Source: JBFJKD01 sp038106145 (GTDB lineage Bacteria; Pseudomonadota; Gammaproteobacteria; Pseudomonadales; Porticoccaceae). From it: DNA of 64,000 nt. The position numbers were made by a program, and so were the translations under genes. Where the stretch lies: positions 62,001 through 126,000 of the forward strand of contig JAYODD010000003.1 in assembly GCA_038106145.1 (NCBI GenBank). The letters run 5' to 3'. Of the stretch, positions 1 through 8,665 are shown in pieces. The notes beneath the pieces were generated by a model. It had not been told where the DNA came from and ran no database searches. It saw nothing but the letters and a program-made list of their open reading frames with translations. Within the stretch, counting starts at the first letter, position 1. Each line of letters begins with the position of its first letter.

Positions 1-502
1 CGTAGGTAATCTCCCCAGTTACCGGGTAACATTCGAGGCCGCCTACCTGTTGAAAGTAGGTAAACTGAGTAACCTCCATACCGTTGAGCCAAACTTCCCA
101 TCCCAAGCCCCAGGCGCCGAGAGTGGGGGATTCCCAATTATCCTCGACGAAACGAATATCGTGAACCAGAGGATCAATGTGCAGGGCCCGCAGTGAATCG
201 AGATACATATCCTGAATATTGTCCGGAGATGGCTTTAGCGCCACCTGAAACTGGTAGTAGTGTTGCAGACGATTAGGGTTCTCGCCGTAGCGGCCGTCGG
301 TGGGGCGGCGGCAGGGTTGCACGTACGCGGCGTTCCATGTTTCCGGACCGATGGCGCGCAAAAATGTCGCCGGATGAAATGTTCCGGCGCCGACTTCCAT
401 GTCCAGCGGTTGCAAAATCACGCAGCCGCGATTTGCCCAGAATTGTTGCAGCGCCAAAATTAATCCCTGAAAAGTGCCCGTGTCGGGAGCTGTCGTTGTC
501 AC
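1..502 (-). CDS. glyQ: Glycyl-tRNA synthetase alpha subunit, 5' part
   Basis: Only the N-terminal ~167 residues lie in the window; the gene runs off the left edge. Translating the minus strand from a GTG at 502 gives MTTTAPDTGTFQGLILALQ, then CVILQPLDMEVGAGTFHPAT and NPNRLQHYYQFQVALKPSP, which are hallmark stretches of GlyQ. With GlyS it forms the alpha2beta2 enzyme that charges tRNA-Gly in the cytoplasm; glyS would be expected beyond the left edge. The GTG start is favoured because an in-frame stop lies five codons upstream and GAGG sits seven bases before it. Identification is secure; the exact start is less so. Confidence 0.95.
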   Translation of the reverse strand, partial: MTTTAPDTGTFQGLILALQQFWANRGCVILQPLDMEVGAGTFHPATFLRAIGPETWNAAYVQPCRRPTDGRYGENPNRLQHYYQFQVALKPSPDNIQDMYLDSLRALHIDPLVHDIRFVEDNWESPTLGAWGLGWEVWLNGMEVTQFTYFQQVGGLECYPVTGEITY

Positions 503-579
503 TATCCTTCCTCGCTACTCGTTGCGATCAGTTGCGTTCGGTCAGCCACTCATAACAAGACAGCCGCGTGCACGGTGCA

Positions 580-608
580 ATTATATCGGTTGCGGTAATC
601 AGTGACGA
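580..608 (-). promoter_or_regulatory. Candidate sigma-70 promoter for glyQ
   Basis: On the minus strand a perfect TATAAT (585 to 580) lies 17 bases downstream of TCGTCA (608 to 603), a weak -35. It is about 78 bases upstream of the glyQ start. The -10 match is direct observation; promoter function is inferred. Confidence 0.4.
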
Positions 609-794
609 GGGATCAACAGAATTTGTTGCCGCGCAGGAACAGCGATTTCCCAGTAGTGGTTGCTTGCGTTAAGCTTGTCGGTTCAGCCACGCCGGACTCG
701 CAGGACCTGTACCGAGGAGCGTGATGGTTGCGCCGTTCGTTGGCGCAGAAAATTTTGTGCGTGGGCCTGGAAAAACACGACTGGAGGATTTGCT

Positions 795-1694
795 ATGAAA
801 ACGGTGAAGAGATGTCTGGCCGGAATTTATTTGCTCCTGCTGTCCCACGGAGTGTGGGCCAATGACCATTGGGCCACCGTGGCAATTGAGCCGACTAGTC
901 TCAATGATACCCTGTATATGTTGGTTGGCGAGGGCGGCAACATCGTTGCATCCGTCGGCGCGGACGGTACCTTTTTGATTGATGGCCAGTACGCACCCCT
1001 GTCGGAAAAAATCATAGCTACGGTCAAGGAACTGTCCGGCGACATGCCGATGTATCTGGTCAACACGCACTGGCATGGCGATCACACCGGCGGCAATGAA
1101 AATTTTGGCACCGCTGGTTCCGTTATCGTAGCGCACGAAAATGTACGCGTGGCACTGGAATCAAGTAAAACCATCGCAATGTTCAACCTGCACAAGGCGC
1201 CCTCGCCAAAGGCAGCGCTACCGGTAATTACTTTCCAGCAGGGTATGACATTCCACCTCAACGGCGATACCGTCGAGCTGGTGCATGTGGCCAATGCGCA
1301 CACAGATGGCGATACGTTTGTACATTTTAAAAAGGCCAATGTTATTCACGCGGGGGATACGTTTTTTAACGGTATTTACCCCTTTATAGACAGCGAATCC
1401 GGGGGCAGCATTGATGGCATGATTGCGGCGGCGGATAGGATTCTGAGCCGGTCGGATGAGCACACGAAAATTATACCCGGACACGGTGCGCTGGGGGATA
1501 AGGTCGCCCTGACGGCATATCGGGACATGCTGGCAACCGTTAGAGCCACCATCCAGACACTGATCGACGCCGGCAAAACGGAAGCAGAAATTATTGCGGC
1601 GAAACCGACAGCCGCATTTGACGCTGAATGGGGTGATGGTTTTCTGGCCCCGGATGTATGGGTGAAAGTGGTGTACAGCAGTATGGGAGATTAG
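795..1694 (+). CDS. Exported metallo-beta-lactamase-fold hydrolase
   Basis: A 299-residue protein with a signal peptide (basic start, then IYLLLLSHGVWA to about residue 22) and an MBL fold. The zinc motif HWHGDH is at residues 92-97, followed by a possible metal-binding His at 169, an AGDTF stretch near 186 and PGHG near 228-231. This resembles periplasmic MBL proteins such as quinoprotein-relay zinc hydrolases and class B beta-lactamase relatives, so a secreted Zn-dependent hydrolase is likely; the substrate cannot be read from sequence. The ATG at 795 is preferred over longer in-frame starts because CTGGAGGA precedes it and the signal peptide begins there. Neighbours give no functional clue. 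Beta-lactamase activity is possible but not indicated. Confidence 0.85.
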   Translation: MKTVKRCLAGIYLLLLSHGVWANDHWATVAIEPTSLNDTLYMLVGEGGNIVASVGADGTFLIDGQYAPLSEKIIATVKELSGDMPMYLVNTHWHGDHTGGNENFGTAGSVIVAHENVRVALESSKTIAMFNLHKAPSPKAALPVITFQQGMTFHLNGDTVELVHVANAHTDGDTFVHFKKANVIHAGDTFFNGIYPFIDSESGGSIDGMIAAADRILSRSDEHTKIIPGHGALGDKVALTAYRDMLATVRATIQTLIDAGKTEAEIIAAKPTAAFDAEWGDGFLAPDVWVKVVYSSMGD

Positions 1695-1782
1695 GCCCCT
1701 ATCTGCCTGGCGAAGTCTTGCCCTTCACCTTTTTTAGCCTAGGCTTGTGGTGGCTAGTCGCGATATCAGCAGGGTTGCTCCA

Positions 1783-1806
1783 GCCCCGCGTCGCCAGGCG
1801 CGGGGC
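1783..1806. other. GC-rich inverted repeat between convergent genes
   Basis: GCCCCGCG (1783-1790) and CGCGGGGC (1799-1806) form a perfect 8-bp stem with an 8-base loop. It sits between the 3' ends of the MBL and TRAP permease genes. There is no T-tract on either side, so it is not a classical intrinsic terminator, but it may help end or protect transcripts. Confidence 0.35.
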
Positions 1807-1808
1807 GG

Positions 1809-3176
1809 TCAGCGCATCAGGGTATAGGGCAGCCAGGTGGCGAGTTGAGGCCATAGCGCAAGCATTCCCATCAACAGCAACTGCAGGGCAACAAACGGCG
1901 CCACGCCACGATAGATATCGCTGGTTAACACCCCGGGCGGGGCGACACCGCGCAAATAGAACAGGGCAAAACCGAACGGCGGCGTCAGGAAAGAGGTCTG
2001 CAGGTTGAGGGCGATCATCACCCCCAGCCAGATCGGGTCGACCCCCAGTGTCAGCAGTACGGGGCCGACAATGGGCACGACGACAAAGGTGATTTCGATA
2101 AAATCGAGAATAAACCCCAGCAAAAAAATAAGCAGCATTACCACCAGCGTGGCGCCGAACACCCCGCCGGGGAGTTGTCTGAACAGGGATTCCACCATCT
2201 CCTCCCCACCGAAGCCGCGAAAAACCAGGGAGAAAACCGCCGCGCCGATCAGGATCATGAAGACCATCGCCGTGACTTCGGTGGTGGACAGCACCACTTC
2301 CCGAAGGCGCGCCAGCGTCAACTGATTGCGCAGTAACGCCAACAGAGTTGCCCCCAGGGCGCCGACCCCGGCGGCCTCGGTGGGGGTGGCGATGCCCGCC
2401 AGGATCGACCCTAACACCGCGAGGATAAGCACCATCGGCGGCATGAGAGAGCGCGCCATCTCGCCTACGGCGATGGATTGACGGTTGTTGTCAGCCATGG
2501 GAGCGGCTTCGGGCTTCCAGCGGGTGTAAAGCACGAGGTAGCCGCAGTACAACAGCACCAGCATGAGCCCCGGGAAAATGGCGCCGAGGAACAGATCGCC
2601 AATGGACACTGTTTTGGGGGTGAAGATACCCAGATTGAGTTGTGCCTGGGAGTAGGCGCTGGACAGAATATCGCCCAGGAGCACGAGGGCAATTGACGGC
2701 GGGATAATCTGTCCCAGCGTGCCCGTTGCGCAAATAGTGCCGGTCGCCAGTGCGGGGCTGTAACCCTGTTTAAGCATCGACGGCAGGGACATCAGCCCCA
2801 TGGTGACCACGGTGGCGCCCACGATGCCGGTGCTGGCCGCGAGCAACATGCCCACCACGACCACTGAAAGTCCTAAACCGCCCCGCACGCCGCCAAAGGC
2901 TCGTGACATGCTCTGTAGCAAATCCTCCGCTATCCTGGACTTTTCGAGCATAACCCCCATCAGCACGAACAGCGGCACGGCGACCAGCGAATTGTTGCCC
3001 ATCGTGCCGTAAATGCGGTTGGGGAGGGCGTGCAAAAAAGCGGCGTCGAAATGCCCGGTGGCAAGGCCAATTAACGCAAAGGCCAGGGAGGTTCCGGCGA
3101 GGGAAAAGGCGACGGGATAACCCAGCAGCAGCACCAGGCAAATGGCGACAAACATCAACAGCGGCAGATATTCCAC
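1809..3176 (-). CDS. TRAP transporter large permease (DctM type)
   Basis: A 455-residue, almost wholly hydrophobic protein starting MEYLPLLMFVAICLVLLLGY, with about twelve predicted membrane segments. The GNNSLVAVPLFVLMG stretch and the GIVGATVVTMGLMSLPSML stretch are typical of the DctM family. It would form the channel part of a sodium-driven tripartite transporter for an organic acid or similar solute. It lies 2 bp after the small-permease gene, so the two are co-transcribed. No periplasmic binding protein gene (DctP/TAXI) accompanies them, so the substrate is unknown. Family assignment is firm. Confidence 0.93.
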   Translation of the reverse strand: MEYLPLLMFVAICLVLLLGYPVAFSLAGTSLAFALIGLATGHFDAAFLHALPNRIYGTMGNNSLVAVPLFVLMGVMLEKSRIAEDLLQSMSRAFGGVRGGLGLSVVVVGMLLAASTGIVGATVVTMGLMSLPSMLKQGYSPALATGTICATGTLGQIIPPSIALVLLGDILSSAYSQAQLNLGIFTPKTVSIGDLFLGAIFPGLMLVLLYCGYLVLYTRWKPEAAPMADNNRQSIAVGEMARSLMPPMVLILAVLGSILAGIATPTEAAGVGALGATLLALLRNQLTLARLREVVLSTTEVTAMVFMILIGAAVFSLVFRGFGGEEMVESLFRQLPGGVFGATLVVMLLIFLLGFILDFIEITFVVVPIVGPVLLTLGVDPIWLGVMIALNLQTSFLTPPFGFALFYLRGVAPPGVLTSDIYRGVAPFVALQLLLMGMLALWPQLATWLPYTLMR

Positions 3177-3178
3177 AC

Positions 3179-3724
3179 TCAGTCCCGGCTGTCCGTCGCG
3201 CTGTCATCGGCGGTCGGGCTGGTGACGATAAGCAAAATATTGTTAATGGTTTCCGCAACGCCCTGTAACAGCAGCGTCACCGGCATAATCAGCATCAGAG
3301 TTTTTAGCAAATACACCCAGGGAAGTCCGCCAGACTCACTGGAAGTCTCTTTGACAGCCCAGCTGTTGAGTACGTAATCCCAGTTCAGCCACAACATCAC
3401 CACGCACAGCGGCAGTAAGAATAACAGCCCGCCCAGGATGTCGATCCAGGCCTGCCCGGTGCGGGACAGATTGCGGTAGAAAATATCTACGCGCACGTGG
3501 CCACCGCGCTGTAACGTATAGGCAATTGCCAGCATAAACACGGATGCATGCAGGTAATTACCCGACTCCTGCAAGGCAATCGACCCGGTTTGTAAATAGT
3601 AACGCATGACCACGACGGCACAGGTCAAGCCCATGACAGCAAGGGTCAGCCATGCGACAATTCGTCCGCTATAGCGTGTAAAGCGATCGATGCAGGTAGC
3701 GGTGGAGTTAAGAATACGGAACAC
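3179..3724 (-). CDS. TRAP transporter small permease (DctQ type)
   Basis: About 181 residues with four membrane segments and the RYYLQTGSIALQE and HVRVDIFY stretches expected of DctQ, the four-helix partner of the large permease. It precedes the DctM gene by 2 bp. A GTG at 3724 is chosen because a TATACT-like -10 (3775 to 3770) lies just upstream and the family rarely has more residues before the first helix. A longer GTG start at 3799 (206 residues) is open; neither has a good ribosome-binding site. The 5' side faces the Pho-box array that serves pstS. Confidence 0.88.
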   Translation of the reverse strand: MFRILNSTATCIDRFTRYSGRIVAWLTLAVMGLTCAVVVMRYYLQTGSIALQESGNYLHASVFMLAIAYTLQRGGHVRVDIFYRNLSRTGQAWIDILGGLLFLLPLCVVMLWLNWDYVLNSWAVKETSSESGGLPWVYLLKTLMLIMPVTLLLQGVAETINNILLIVTSPTADDSATDSRD

Positions 3725-3805
3725 GGGATGGCACGGCGTAAAGTTCTTCTTCGGTTGGCGGATAAACACAGTATATCGGGTACGGGTCGAAAACTGCACT
3801 AGCGG

Positions 3806-3845
3806 CTGTCACAGTGTTGTCACAATATGTACATATCCTTGTCAT
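3806..3845 (+). promoter_or_regulatory. Tandem Pho box upstream of pstS
   Basis: Four PhoB half-sites occur in exact 11-bp register: CTGTCAC (3806), TTGTCAC (3817), TGTACAT (3828, degenerate) and TTGTCAT (3839). The first two form a full CTGTCAC-N4-TTGTCAC box close to the E. coli consensus. A -10-like TTATAC (3853-3858) follows by seven bases, the layout known for PhoB-dependent promoters, where the box replaces the -35. The direct repeats are plainly visible; PhoB control is inferred from the known consensus and from the gene served. Confidence 0.8.
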
Positions 3846-3909
3846 GTCTGTTTTATACGCTGCTGTCGTTCAATTTAGAACCGACCTAATTCATGAGCAG
3901 GAGATACTG

Positions 3910-4983
3910 ATGAGCAAAATCACCATGGGTAAAACGATACTGGGCGCGATGAGTGTGAGTGCGGCGCTACTGTTGGCCAGCGCGTCCGCTCTGGGAGCGG
4001 GCCGCGATTACATCTCCGTGGTCGGTTCTTCGACTGTCTACCCGTTTTCAGCGGTGGTTGCCGAGCGTTTCGGCAAGGTTACCGGTGGGGCCACGCCGAA
4101 AATAGAATCCACCGGAACCGGCGGCGGCATGAAGCTGTTCTGCGCCGGGGGTGGAACCAGCTACGCGGATATTACCAACGCGTCGCGACAGATGAAGAAA
4201 TCCGAGTTCGACGACTGTCAGAATCACGGCGTGAAGGACATTGTCGAGGTACAAATCGGGTTTGACGGCATTGTGCTGGCCAACTCGGTGAAAACAGCCC
4301 AATTGGACCTGTCGCGCAAGGATATTTTTCTGGCCCTCGCCAAACAGGTTCCCGACGGTGATTCCGATCGCTTTATTGCCAATCCGTACAAAACCTGGAA
4401 GCAGGTGAATGCGGCGCTGCCCGACGTCGACATCGAAGTGCTGGGTCCGCCTCCCACATCCGGTACGCGGGATGCGTTTGCCGAGCTGGCGATGGAAGGA
4501 GGTTGCGCGCAGATTCCGTCCATAAAGGCACTGAAGGCGAGCGACGAGGACAAATACAAGGCCATATGCCACAGCGTGCGGGAAGATGGCCGGTTTATTG
4601 AGGCGGGTGAAAACGACAACCTGATTGTGCAAAAATTGAACGCTAACCCCAATGCGTTTGGTGTGTTTGGCTTCAGCTTTCTCGATCAGAACAGCGATAA
4701 GGTGCAGGGCTCGATCATCGAAGGGGTGGCACCGGAGTTTAACTCTATTGCGGACAAGTCCTACCCGGTTTCGCGCCCGTTGTTCTTCTACGTCAAGAAA
4801 GCCCACATCGGCGTCGTGCCCGGCATAGACACTTTCTTGGCGGAGTTTACCAGCGAAAAAGCCTGGGGTGAGGATGGTTATCTTGCGGAGAAAGGGATGA
4901 TTCCCATGCCAGAGGCTAAACGCAACCAGATCGCAGCCGACGTAAAGACGCTCAAAACCATGAGTGGTGAAGAGTTGAAATAG
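3910..4983 (+). CDS. pstS: Phosphate ABC transporter substrate-binding protein
   Basis: A 357-residue periplasmic protein. A signal peptide (to about residue 29, ending SASALGA) precedes the mature domain, with the phosphate-binding signatures GSSTVYPF (39-46) and STGTGGGMK (67-75), then DITNASR and a GTRD loop. It captures phosphate for the PstCAB importer. The ATG at 3910 is chosen over an upstream in-frame start because AGGAGA precedes it and the signal peptide begins there. A tandem Pho box lies 65 bp upstream and a strong intrinsic terminator follows, so pstS can be expressed in excess over pstCAB. It is the longer PstS type found in marine bacteria and pseudomonads. Confidence 0.96.
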   Translation: MSKITMGKTILGAMSVSAALLLASASALGAGRDYISVVGSSTVYPFSAVVAERFGKVTGGATPKIESTGTGGGMKLFCAGGGTSYADITNASRQMKKSEFDDCQNHGVKDIVEVQIGFDGIVLANSVKTAQLDLSRKDIFLALAKQVPDGDSDRFIANPYKTWKQVNAALPDVDIEVLGPPPTSGTRDAFAELAMEGGCAQIPSIKALKASDEDKYKAICHSVREDGRFIEAGENDNLIVQKLNANPNAFGVFGFSFLDQNSDKVQGSIIEGVAPEFNSIADKSYPVSRPLFFYVKKAHIGVVPGIDTFLAEFTSEKAWGEDGYLAEKGMIPMPEAKRNQIAADVKTLKTMSGEELK

Positions 4984-5050
4984 ACGTCGACAATAATCAG
5001 ACAGCAGGATTCCTGGTATTCTTTACACTCCCCCTTCCAGGAAACGTTTT

Positions 5051-5077
5051 CGCCCGGCGTTCGCCGGGCGATTTTTT
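5051..5077 (+). terminator. Intrinsic terminator after pstS
   Basis: CGCCCGGC and GCCGGGCG form a perfect 8-bp stem closed by GTTC, followed by A and six T. It lies between pstS and pstC, which suggests partial termination to reduce permease expression relative to the binding protein. Confidence 0.85.
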
Positions 5078-5121
5078 GTCGGTATACTGCCATCTGTTTA
5101 CAGTAAATTAGGTAATAGGCT

Positions 5122-6510
5122 ATGCAGGCCAGCAACCTTCTGGTGATATTAATTGCCATCACTGCGGTGGCGTACGCGCTGGGGCGCGGTCGAGCGCTGG
5201 TCCAGGCGCGACCGCTGGGGGGCATTCGGGCGCTGCATTCGCTCCCGTTCTACTACGGGATGCGCGCCGCGCTGTGGTGCGCGGTGCCCGCAATTTTACT
5301 GCTCGGGACATGGTTGGTTGGCGATGGGCAGGTGATTAACACTCTGATTATCAACCAGTTGCCCGACCACCTTGCGCCCCACTCGGCCACTGAGCGCAAT
5401 CTCCTGCTGGGCAGTATCGAAAACCTGGCCAGCGGCGCACTCGACCAGAAATCTGCCGATCCACACCTGCTCGCAGCGGCGCGGCAACTCGATACGTTGA
5501 GTGCGATCAGTCAACAGTTGATGGGAGCGCTCGTCCTCGCCCTGGCGGTGCTGGGTGGCTGTTGGGGTTGGCTGAGAATATCCCCCGAGCGCAGGGCTCG
5601 GCAGGAAGTGGAGTTGGTGTTCAAAGTTGCCCTGTTGTTGAGCGCCAGCATTGCGGTGCTGATTACGCTGGGTATCGTGCTGTCGGTGCTGTTCGAGTCG
5701 CTGCGGTTTTTCCAGTCAGTGCCAGTTCTGGATTTTTTGTTCGGCCTCGAATGGAGTCCGCAAACGGCGATCCGCGACGATCAGATCGGCGCCTCTGGCC
5801 GCTTTGGTATGGTGCCGCTGTTTGTCGGTACTTTGCTGATTTCGTTGATTGCAATGATAGTAGCGGTGCCCGTTGGATTGATGTCCGCGGTATATCTCGC
5901 TGAATACGCAAGCCCGAGGGTGCGCGGTTTTGCCAAGCCCGCGCTGGAAATTCTCGCCGGTATCCCTACGGTGGTGTACGGCTTTTTCGCGGCCTTGACC
6001 GTGGCTCCGTTTATACGGGACACCGGGGATCTTGTCGGTCTGGCGGTTTCCTCGGAAAGTGCGCTTGCCGCTGGTCTGGTGATGGGCATCATGATCATTC
6101 CTTTTATCTCGTCCCTGTCGGACGATGTCATCAACGCGGTTCCACAGGCGTTGCGCGACGGCTCCCTGGGGCTGGGGGCCACCCACTCGGAAACTATTCG
6201 ACAGGTCATTTTCCCAGCGGCGTTACCGGGCATCGTTGGCGGCGTATTACTCGCGGTATCCAGGGCTATCGGCGAAACCATGATTGTGGTGATGGCCGCT
6301 GGACTCGCTGCGAAGCTGACCGCAAACCCCCTCGATACGGTAACCACTATCACGGTGCAGATAGTTACCCTGCTGGTAGGCGATCAGGAATTCGACAGCC
6401 CCAAAACCCTGGCGGCATTTGCACTGGGACTGGCCCTGTTCGTGGTGACTCTGATGCTCAACATCATTGCACTCAACGTGGTAAAAAAATATCGGGAACG
6501 CTATGACTGA
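5122..6510 (+). CDS. pstC: Phosphate ABC transporter permease PstC
   Basis: A 462-residue inner-membrane permease. The N-terminal ~200 residues hold two or three helices and a periplasmic stretch, as in the long PstC form. The C-terminal half is the conserved BPD transmembrane domain, with LEILAGIPTVVYGFF and the EAA-loop region DGSLGLGATHSETIRQVIFP that contacts PstB, then AIGETMIV. It pairs with PstA to form the channel. The reading frame overlaps pstA by 8 bp, so translation is probably coupled. The start is the first ATG after the pstS terminator. Confidence 0.95.
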   Translation: MQASNLLVILIAITAVAYALGRGRALVQARPLGGIRALHSLPFYYGMRAALWCAVPAILLLGTWLVGDGQVINTLIINQLPDHLAPHSATERNLLLGSIENLASGALDQKSADPHLLAAARQLDTLSAISQQLMGALVLALAVLGGCWGWLRISPERRARQEVELVFKVALLLSASIAVLITLGIVLSVLFESLRFFQSVPVLDFLFGLEWSPQTAIRDDQIGASGRFGMVPLFVGTLLISLIAMIVAVPVGLMSAVYLAEYASPRVRGFAKPALEILAGIPTVVYGFFAALTVAPFIRDTGDLVGLAVSSESALAAGLVMGIMIIPFISSLSDDVINAVPQALRDGSLGLGATHSETIRQVIFPAALPGIVGGVLLAVSRAIGETMIVVMAAGLAAKLTANPLDTVTTITVQIVTLLVGDQEFDSPKTLAAFALGLALFVVTLMLNIIALNVVKKYRERYD

Positions 6511-7786
6511 CCAGGTGGATAAAGCGCAGCGTATTCGCGACAGCCTGACGCGACGCTACCGGGCAGAACGGCGTTTCCGTTTTTACGGGTTGCTGGCGAT
6601 CTGTTTTGGATTGTTGTGCGTGGGCGTATTGTTTGTCGACATTATCGGCAAAGGTCACGGCGCGTTTCAGCAAACGTATATTCAGCTCGACGTGACCTAC
6701 GACAGGCAGATTCTCGGTTTAACCGATACCGGTGACGCGCAACAATGGGCACTGGCGGATTTTGACGGCATAGTAAAACAAGCGCTGTATCAACGATTTC
6801 CCGGTGTATCGGGCCGTACGGACAGGCGCGCATTGACCCGGCTAATCAGCAGCGCGGCGGCATTTTCCGTGCAAAAACGCTTACGGGAACAACCCCATTT
6901 ACTGGACACCACGGAAACCCTCTGGCTGTTGGCAGATGACGATATCGACACCTACTACAAAAGCCTGGACGATGCGGCGGGCCCGTTTACCGGCAGGGTC
7001 GACCAGCGCCAGCGCCTGTGGATCGATGATTTGCAATCTGGCGAGCAAATCGCACTAAAATGGAATTCGCAGTTTTTCGTAAGCGGCGATTCCCGCGAGC
7101 CGGAGCAGGCGGGGATCGGTGGTGCGGTCATTGGATCTATGCTGACGCTGGTGGCGACTTTATTGCTATCGCTGCCAGTTGGCATTGCCGCAGCGGTGTA
7201 TCTTGAGGAGTTCGCGCCGCGCAATCGCTGGACCGATTTTATCGAAGTGAATATCAACAATCTCGCCGCAGTGCCTTCGATCATTTTCGGGCTGCTGGGA
7301 CTGGCGATCTTTATCAATGTGTTCGGCGTGCCGCGCTCCGTTCCCCTGGTGGGGGGGCTGGTGTTATCGCTGATGACGCTGCCAACCGTAATTATTACCA
7401 GCCGCGCGGCGATTAAGGCTGTGCCGCCCTCCATTCGCCAGGCGGCGATTGGCATGGGTGCCTCACCTATGCAGGTTACAATGCACCATGTGCTGCCGCT
7501 GGCGATGCCGGGCATGCTGACCGGGGCGATCATCGGCATGGCCCAGGCGCTGGGAGAGACCGCGCCGCTACTGATGATTGGCATGGTGGCGTTTATTGCG
7601 GATGTTCCGGGCGGATTTACCGATCCGGCGACGGTTTTGCCGGTACAGATATTTTTGTGGGCGGATAGTCCAGAGCGCGCCTTTATCGAAAAAACTTCCG
7701 CCGCGATTATGGTGCTTCTCGCTTTTTTAATCGTTATGAACTCCGCTGCGGTGTGGTTGCGCAAGCGCCTTGAACGCCGATGGTAA
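6503..7786 (+). CDS. pstA: Phosphate ABC transporter permease PstA
   Basis: A 427-residue permease with a DUF3333-type N-terminal extension: one helix near residues 30-50, then a periplasmic stretch of about 150 residues. The transmembrane domain follows, with VNINNLAAVPSIIFGLLGL and an EAA loop containing RQAAIGMGASPMQV, then ALGETAPL. It forms the phosphate channel with PstC and docks on PstB. It starts within the end of pstC. The long periplasmic insert distinguishes this form from the shorter E. coli PstA; its role is not established. Confidence 0.95.
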   Translation: MTDQVDKAQRIRDSLTRRYRAERRFRFYGLLAICFGLLCVGVLFVDIIGKGHGAFQQTYIQLDVTYDRQILGLTDTGDAQQWALADFDGIVKQALYQRFPGVSGRTDRRALTRLISSAAAFSVQKRLREQPHLLDTTETLWLLADDDIDTYYKSLDDAAGPFTGRVDQRQRLWIDDLQSGEQIALKWNSQFFVSGDSREPEQAGIGGAVIGSMLTLVATLLLSLPVGIAAAVYLEEFAPRNRWTDFIEVNINNLAAVPSIIFGLLGLAIFINVFGVPRSVPLVGGLVLSLMTLPTVIITSRAAIKAVPPSIRQAAIGMGASPMQVTMHHVLPLAMPGMLTGAIIGMAQALGETAPLLMIGMVAFIADVPGGFTDPATVLPVQIFLWADSPERAFIEKTSAAIMVLLAFLIVMNSAAVWLRKRLERRW

Positions 7787-7831
7787 CCTGCCAACAGGCC
7801 ATTACTTCAACAATTCTGGTGACAAACGACG

Positions 7832-8653
7832 ATGGTAAATTCTGAGCAGATGAGTGCTGGACCCGCGCAAGCCACGGTCGGGCTTCCCTTCGTGGATGAC
7901 CCAAAAATCAGCGTGCGCATGGGTAATATTTTTTATGGCGAAAAGCAGGCAATCTGCGATGTCAGCATCGACGTCGGCAAGAATCAGGTGGTGGCCATGA
8001 TTGGCCCATCGGGTTGCGGCAAGTCGACATTTTTGCGCGCCCTAAATCGTATGAATGACACCATTGACGGCTGCCGCACCAGCGGCGATTACCTGCTTGA
8101 AGGCGAAGATATTTATCGGGGGAAAATGGACGTGGTGGCGTTGCGTGCGCGGGTTGGCATGGTCTTTCAGAAACCCAATCCCTTCCCGAAGTCCATTTAC
8201 GACAATGTAGCCTACGGGCCCAAAATTCACGGCCTCGCCGAGCGCCGGGTGGAAATGGAAGAAATTGTTGAAACCAGTTTGCGTAAAGCCGGCCTCTGGG
8301 ACGAAGTCAAAGACCGCCTGCATCAGCCAGGCACCGGATTGTCGGGTGGACAGCAACAGCGGTTGTGTATTGCGCGGGCCATCGCGGTCAGCCCCGAAGT
8401 GATTTTGATGGACGAGCCCTGCTCGGCCCTCGATCCGATCGCGACAGCGCGCATTGAAGAACTTATCGCGGAACTGTCGGAAAATTACACTATTGTTATC
8501 GTCACCCACTCTATGCAGCAGGCAGCGCGGGTATCCAGACGCACGGCTTATTTCCATCTCGGGCAATTGATCGAGGTGAACGACACCCAAACTATTTTCA
8601 CCGCGCCGGAGCATGAATTAACCGAGGCGTACATTACCGGACGCTTCGGGTAA
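7832..8653 (+). CDS. pstB: Phosphate ABC transporter ATP-binding protein
   Basis: A 273-residue ABC ATPase with Walker A GPSGCGKST (58-66), Q-loop VGMVFQKPNPFPKSIYDNV, signature LSGGQQQR, Walker B VILMDEP and a switch His in VTHSMQQ. The QKPNPFP segment is specific to PstB. It powers phosphate import through PstCA on the cytoplasmic face. It follows pstA by 45 bp and precedes phoU by 12 bp. The ATG at 7832 has no strong ribosome-binding site; a second in-frame ATG lies six codons on. Confidence 0.97.
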   Translation: MVNSEQMSAGPAQATVGLPFVDDPKISVRMGNIFYGEKQAICDVSIDVGKNQVVAMIGPSGCGKSTFLRALNRMNDTIDGCRTSGDYLLEGEDIYRGKMDVVALRARVGMVFQKPNPFPKSIYDNVAYGPKIHGLAERRVEMEEIVETSLRKAGLWDEVKDRLHQPGTGLSGGQQQRLCIARAIAVSPEVILMDEPCSALDPIATARIEELIAELSENYTIVIVTHSMQQAARVSRRTAYFHLGQLIEVNDTQTIFTAPEHELTEAYITGRFG

Positions 8654-8665
8654 CTGGAGGTTTTT

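Noticed and set aside
660..794. Longer N-terminus for the metallo-beta-lactamase-fold gene
   Set aside because: The extension has no export signal at its start, while a ribosome-binding site and a signal peptide begin at 795.
4048..4806. Minus-strand frame opposite pstS
   Set aside because: Antisense shadow of a clear PstS; no start signal.
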